Source: Pseudomonadota bacterium
GTDB lineage: Bacteria > Pseudomonadota > Gammaproteobacteria > Burkholderiales > SG8-39
Length of the DNA: 6,702 nt
Assembly (NCBI GenBank): GCA_021825225.1
Contig: JAKAIH010000155.1
Coordinates: 1 to 6,702 of the forward strand
Direction: 5' to 3'
Shown here: positions 6,369-6,702 of the stretch, in pieces
How positions within the stretch are numbered: the first letter of the stretch is position 1
Layout of the letters: every line of letters begins with the position of its first letter
The notes under the pieces: generated by a model
Database searches by the model: none
The model's input: the letters and a program-made list of their open reading frames with translations, nothing else
Told to the model about the DNA's origin: nothing
Program-made: the position numbers and the translations under genes

Positions 6369-6391
6369 GCCTGACTGGGTCCGGCTTTTTT
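6367..6391 (+). terminator. rho-independent terminator of asd
   Basis: AAGCC (6367-6371) pairs with GGCTT (6383-6387). After one T/C mismatch, GAC (6373-6375) pairs with GTC (6379-6381), leaving a three-base loop. Six T residues follow (6386-6391). The stem begins within the asd TAA stop. It should end transcription of asd and insulate fimV. Confidence 0.75.
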
Positions 6392-6435
6392 GGTTGAAAA
6401 ATATCCGGCTTGAGGCGCTTTCATGACAAGAAAGA

Positions 6436-6452
6436 TTAGCTTGCAAGGCTAA
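6436..6452. repeat. dyad overlapping the likely fimV -35
   Basis: TTAGC (6436-6440) is the reverse complement of GCTAA (6448-6452). The centre TTGCAAG continues the symmetry in part, since CTTGCAAG is itself a palindrome. The right arm overlaps a tandem AAGGCT pair (6445-6456). Its position over a likely -35 suggests an operator. Confidence 0.4.
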
Positions 6453-6469
6453 GGCTATGATGTTAATTT
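6441..6469 (+). promoter_or_regulatory. probable fimV promoter
   Basis: TTGCAA (6441-6446) as -35, a 17-base spacer and TAATTT (6464-6469) as -10, with TG at 6461-6462 giving an extended -10. The predicted start near 6476 leaves a leader of about 26 bases. TATGAT at 6456-6461 is a better hexamer but has no partner at suitable spacing. The strong terminator just upstream makes a dedicated promoter expected. Confidence 0.42.
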
Positions 6470-6490
6470 AGTTAGTCCACAAACGTCTTC

Positions 6491-6495
6491 AGGGG
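6491..6495 (+). promoter_or_regulatory. ribosome binding site deciding the fimV GTG start
   Basis: AGGGG lies six bases before the GTG at 6502. There is no in-frame ATG that would give an intact signal peptide, so GTG is the supported start. Confidence 0.6.
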
Positions 6496-6501
6496 TGGAA
6501 G

Positions 6502-6702
6502 GTGGGTAAATCCGTCATAAGAACAAGCGTGTTGGCTTTGGCGTTTCTGTTGCTGCCGTCGCTGGCAATAGCCGCTGGGCTGGGCAAGCTGACTGTACTA
6601 TCCGGCTTGGGACAACCCCTGAAGGCAGAGATCGAACTGCTCGCCCTGCAGAAGGGCGAGGCAGACAATCTGAGCGTGCGCCTGGCGCCTGCAGATGCCT
6701 AT
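6502..6702 (+). CDS. fimV: FimV, N-terminal fragment (cut by window end)
   Basis: Only the first 67 codons are in the window. FimV is a large inner-membrane protein with a periplasmic peptidoglycan-binding LysM region and a cytoplasmic TPR end. In Pseudomonas it organises polar type IV pilus assembly and twitching. Residues 1-24 (MGKSVIRTSV then LALAFLLLPSLAIA) form a signal peptide, with cleavage expected after AIA. Mature AGLGKLTVLSGLGQPLKAEI is the characteristic start of FimV/FimV-like proteins, followed by ELLALQKGEADNLSVRLAP. The LysM and TPR regions lie beyond the window. The start codon is GTG with a good ribosome site. The frame stays open to base 6702. In related genomes truA and trpF often follow, but that cannot be seen here. 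Confidence 0.92.
   Translation, partial: MGKSVIRTSVLALAFLLLPSLAIAAGLGKLTVLSGLGQPLKAEIELLALQKGEADNLSVRLAPADAY

Noticed and set aside
6380..6412. Short direct repeat TCCGGCTT after asd
   Set aside because: An eight-base repeat, one copy of which is part of the terminator stem. This is too short to imply a mobile element or regulatory array.
1..6702. A mobile element, CRISPR array, toxin-antitoxin pair or defence island
   Set aside because: No transposase, integrase, repeat-spacer pattern or paired small toxin/antitoxin genes were found. Nearly all of the sequence is accounted for by conserved biosynthetic genes, a transporter and fimV.

Overview
The window is a stretch of GC-rich chromosome that most likely comes from a betaproteobacterium. 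The gene order leuC - (entericidin-like lipoprotein) - leuD - leuB - asd - fimV is a known arrangement in beta- and gammaproteobacteria. The small lipoprotein gene between leuC and leuD, and the roughly 213-residue LeuD, fit Betaproteobacteria best. I cannot name the genus from sequence alone.

Layout, left to right. A small minus-strand gene (49-297) encodes a secreted, Ala/Gly-rich, low-complexity protein of unknown function. A divergent intergenic region (298-562) follows, holding two inverted repeats and a short palindrome but no promoter I can call with confidence. A plus-strand MFS transporter of the HcaT/PPP type (563-1702) comes next. After a 111-base gap with an extended -10 promoter, the leucine cluster begins: leuC (1814-3220), a 43-residue entericidin-like lipoprotein (3232-3363), leuD (3367-4008) and leuB (4027-5091). 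These are 3 to 18 bases apart and look like one operon. A 116-base gap contains a probable weak terminator, a run of nine C residues and a possible -10 element, and leads into asd (5208-6368). A convincing rho-independent terminator overlaps the asd stop. A probable promoter with a dyad over its -35 then drives fimV, whose first 67 codons (6502-6702) close the window.

How the genes work together. LeuC and LeuD form isopropylmalate isomerase, and LeuB is the 3-isopropylmalate dehydrogenase that follows it, so the cluster encodes the second and third steps of leucine synthesis. leuA, the first step, is not in the window. Asd makes aspartate semialdehyde for lysine, diaminopimelate, threonine and methionine synthesis. 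FimV is a peptidoglycan-binding polar hub protein for type IV pili and twitching; the terminator separates it transcriptionally from asd. All catalytic and ligand residues I checked in LeuC, LeuD, LeuB and Asd are present.

This is mostly ordinary housekeeping sequence. I see no CRISPR array, mobile element, tRNA, rRNA or defence system. The parts worth a second look are the entericidin-like gene inside the leucine operon, the low-complexity secreted protein and its structured leader, and the C9 tract upstream of asd.
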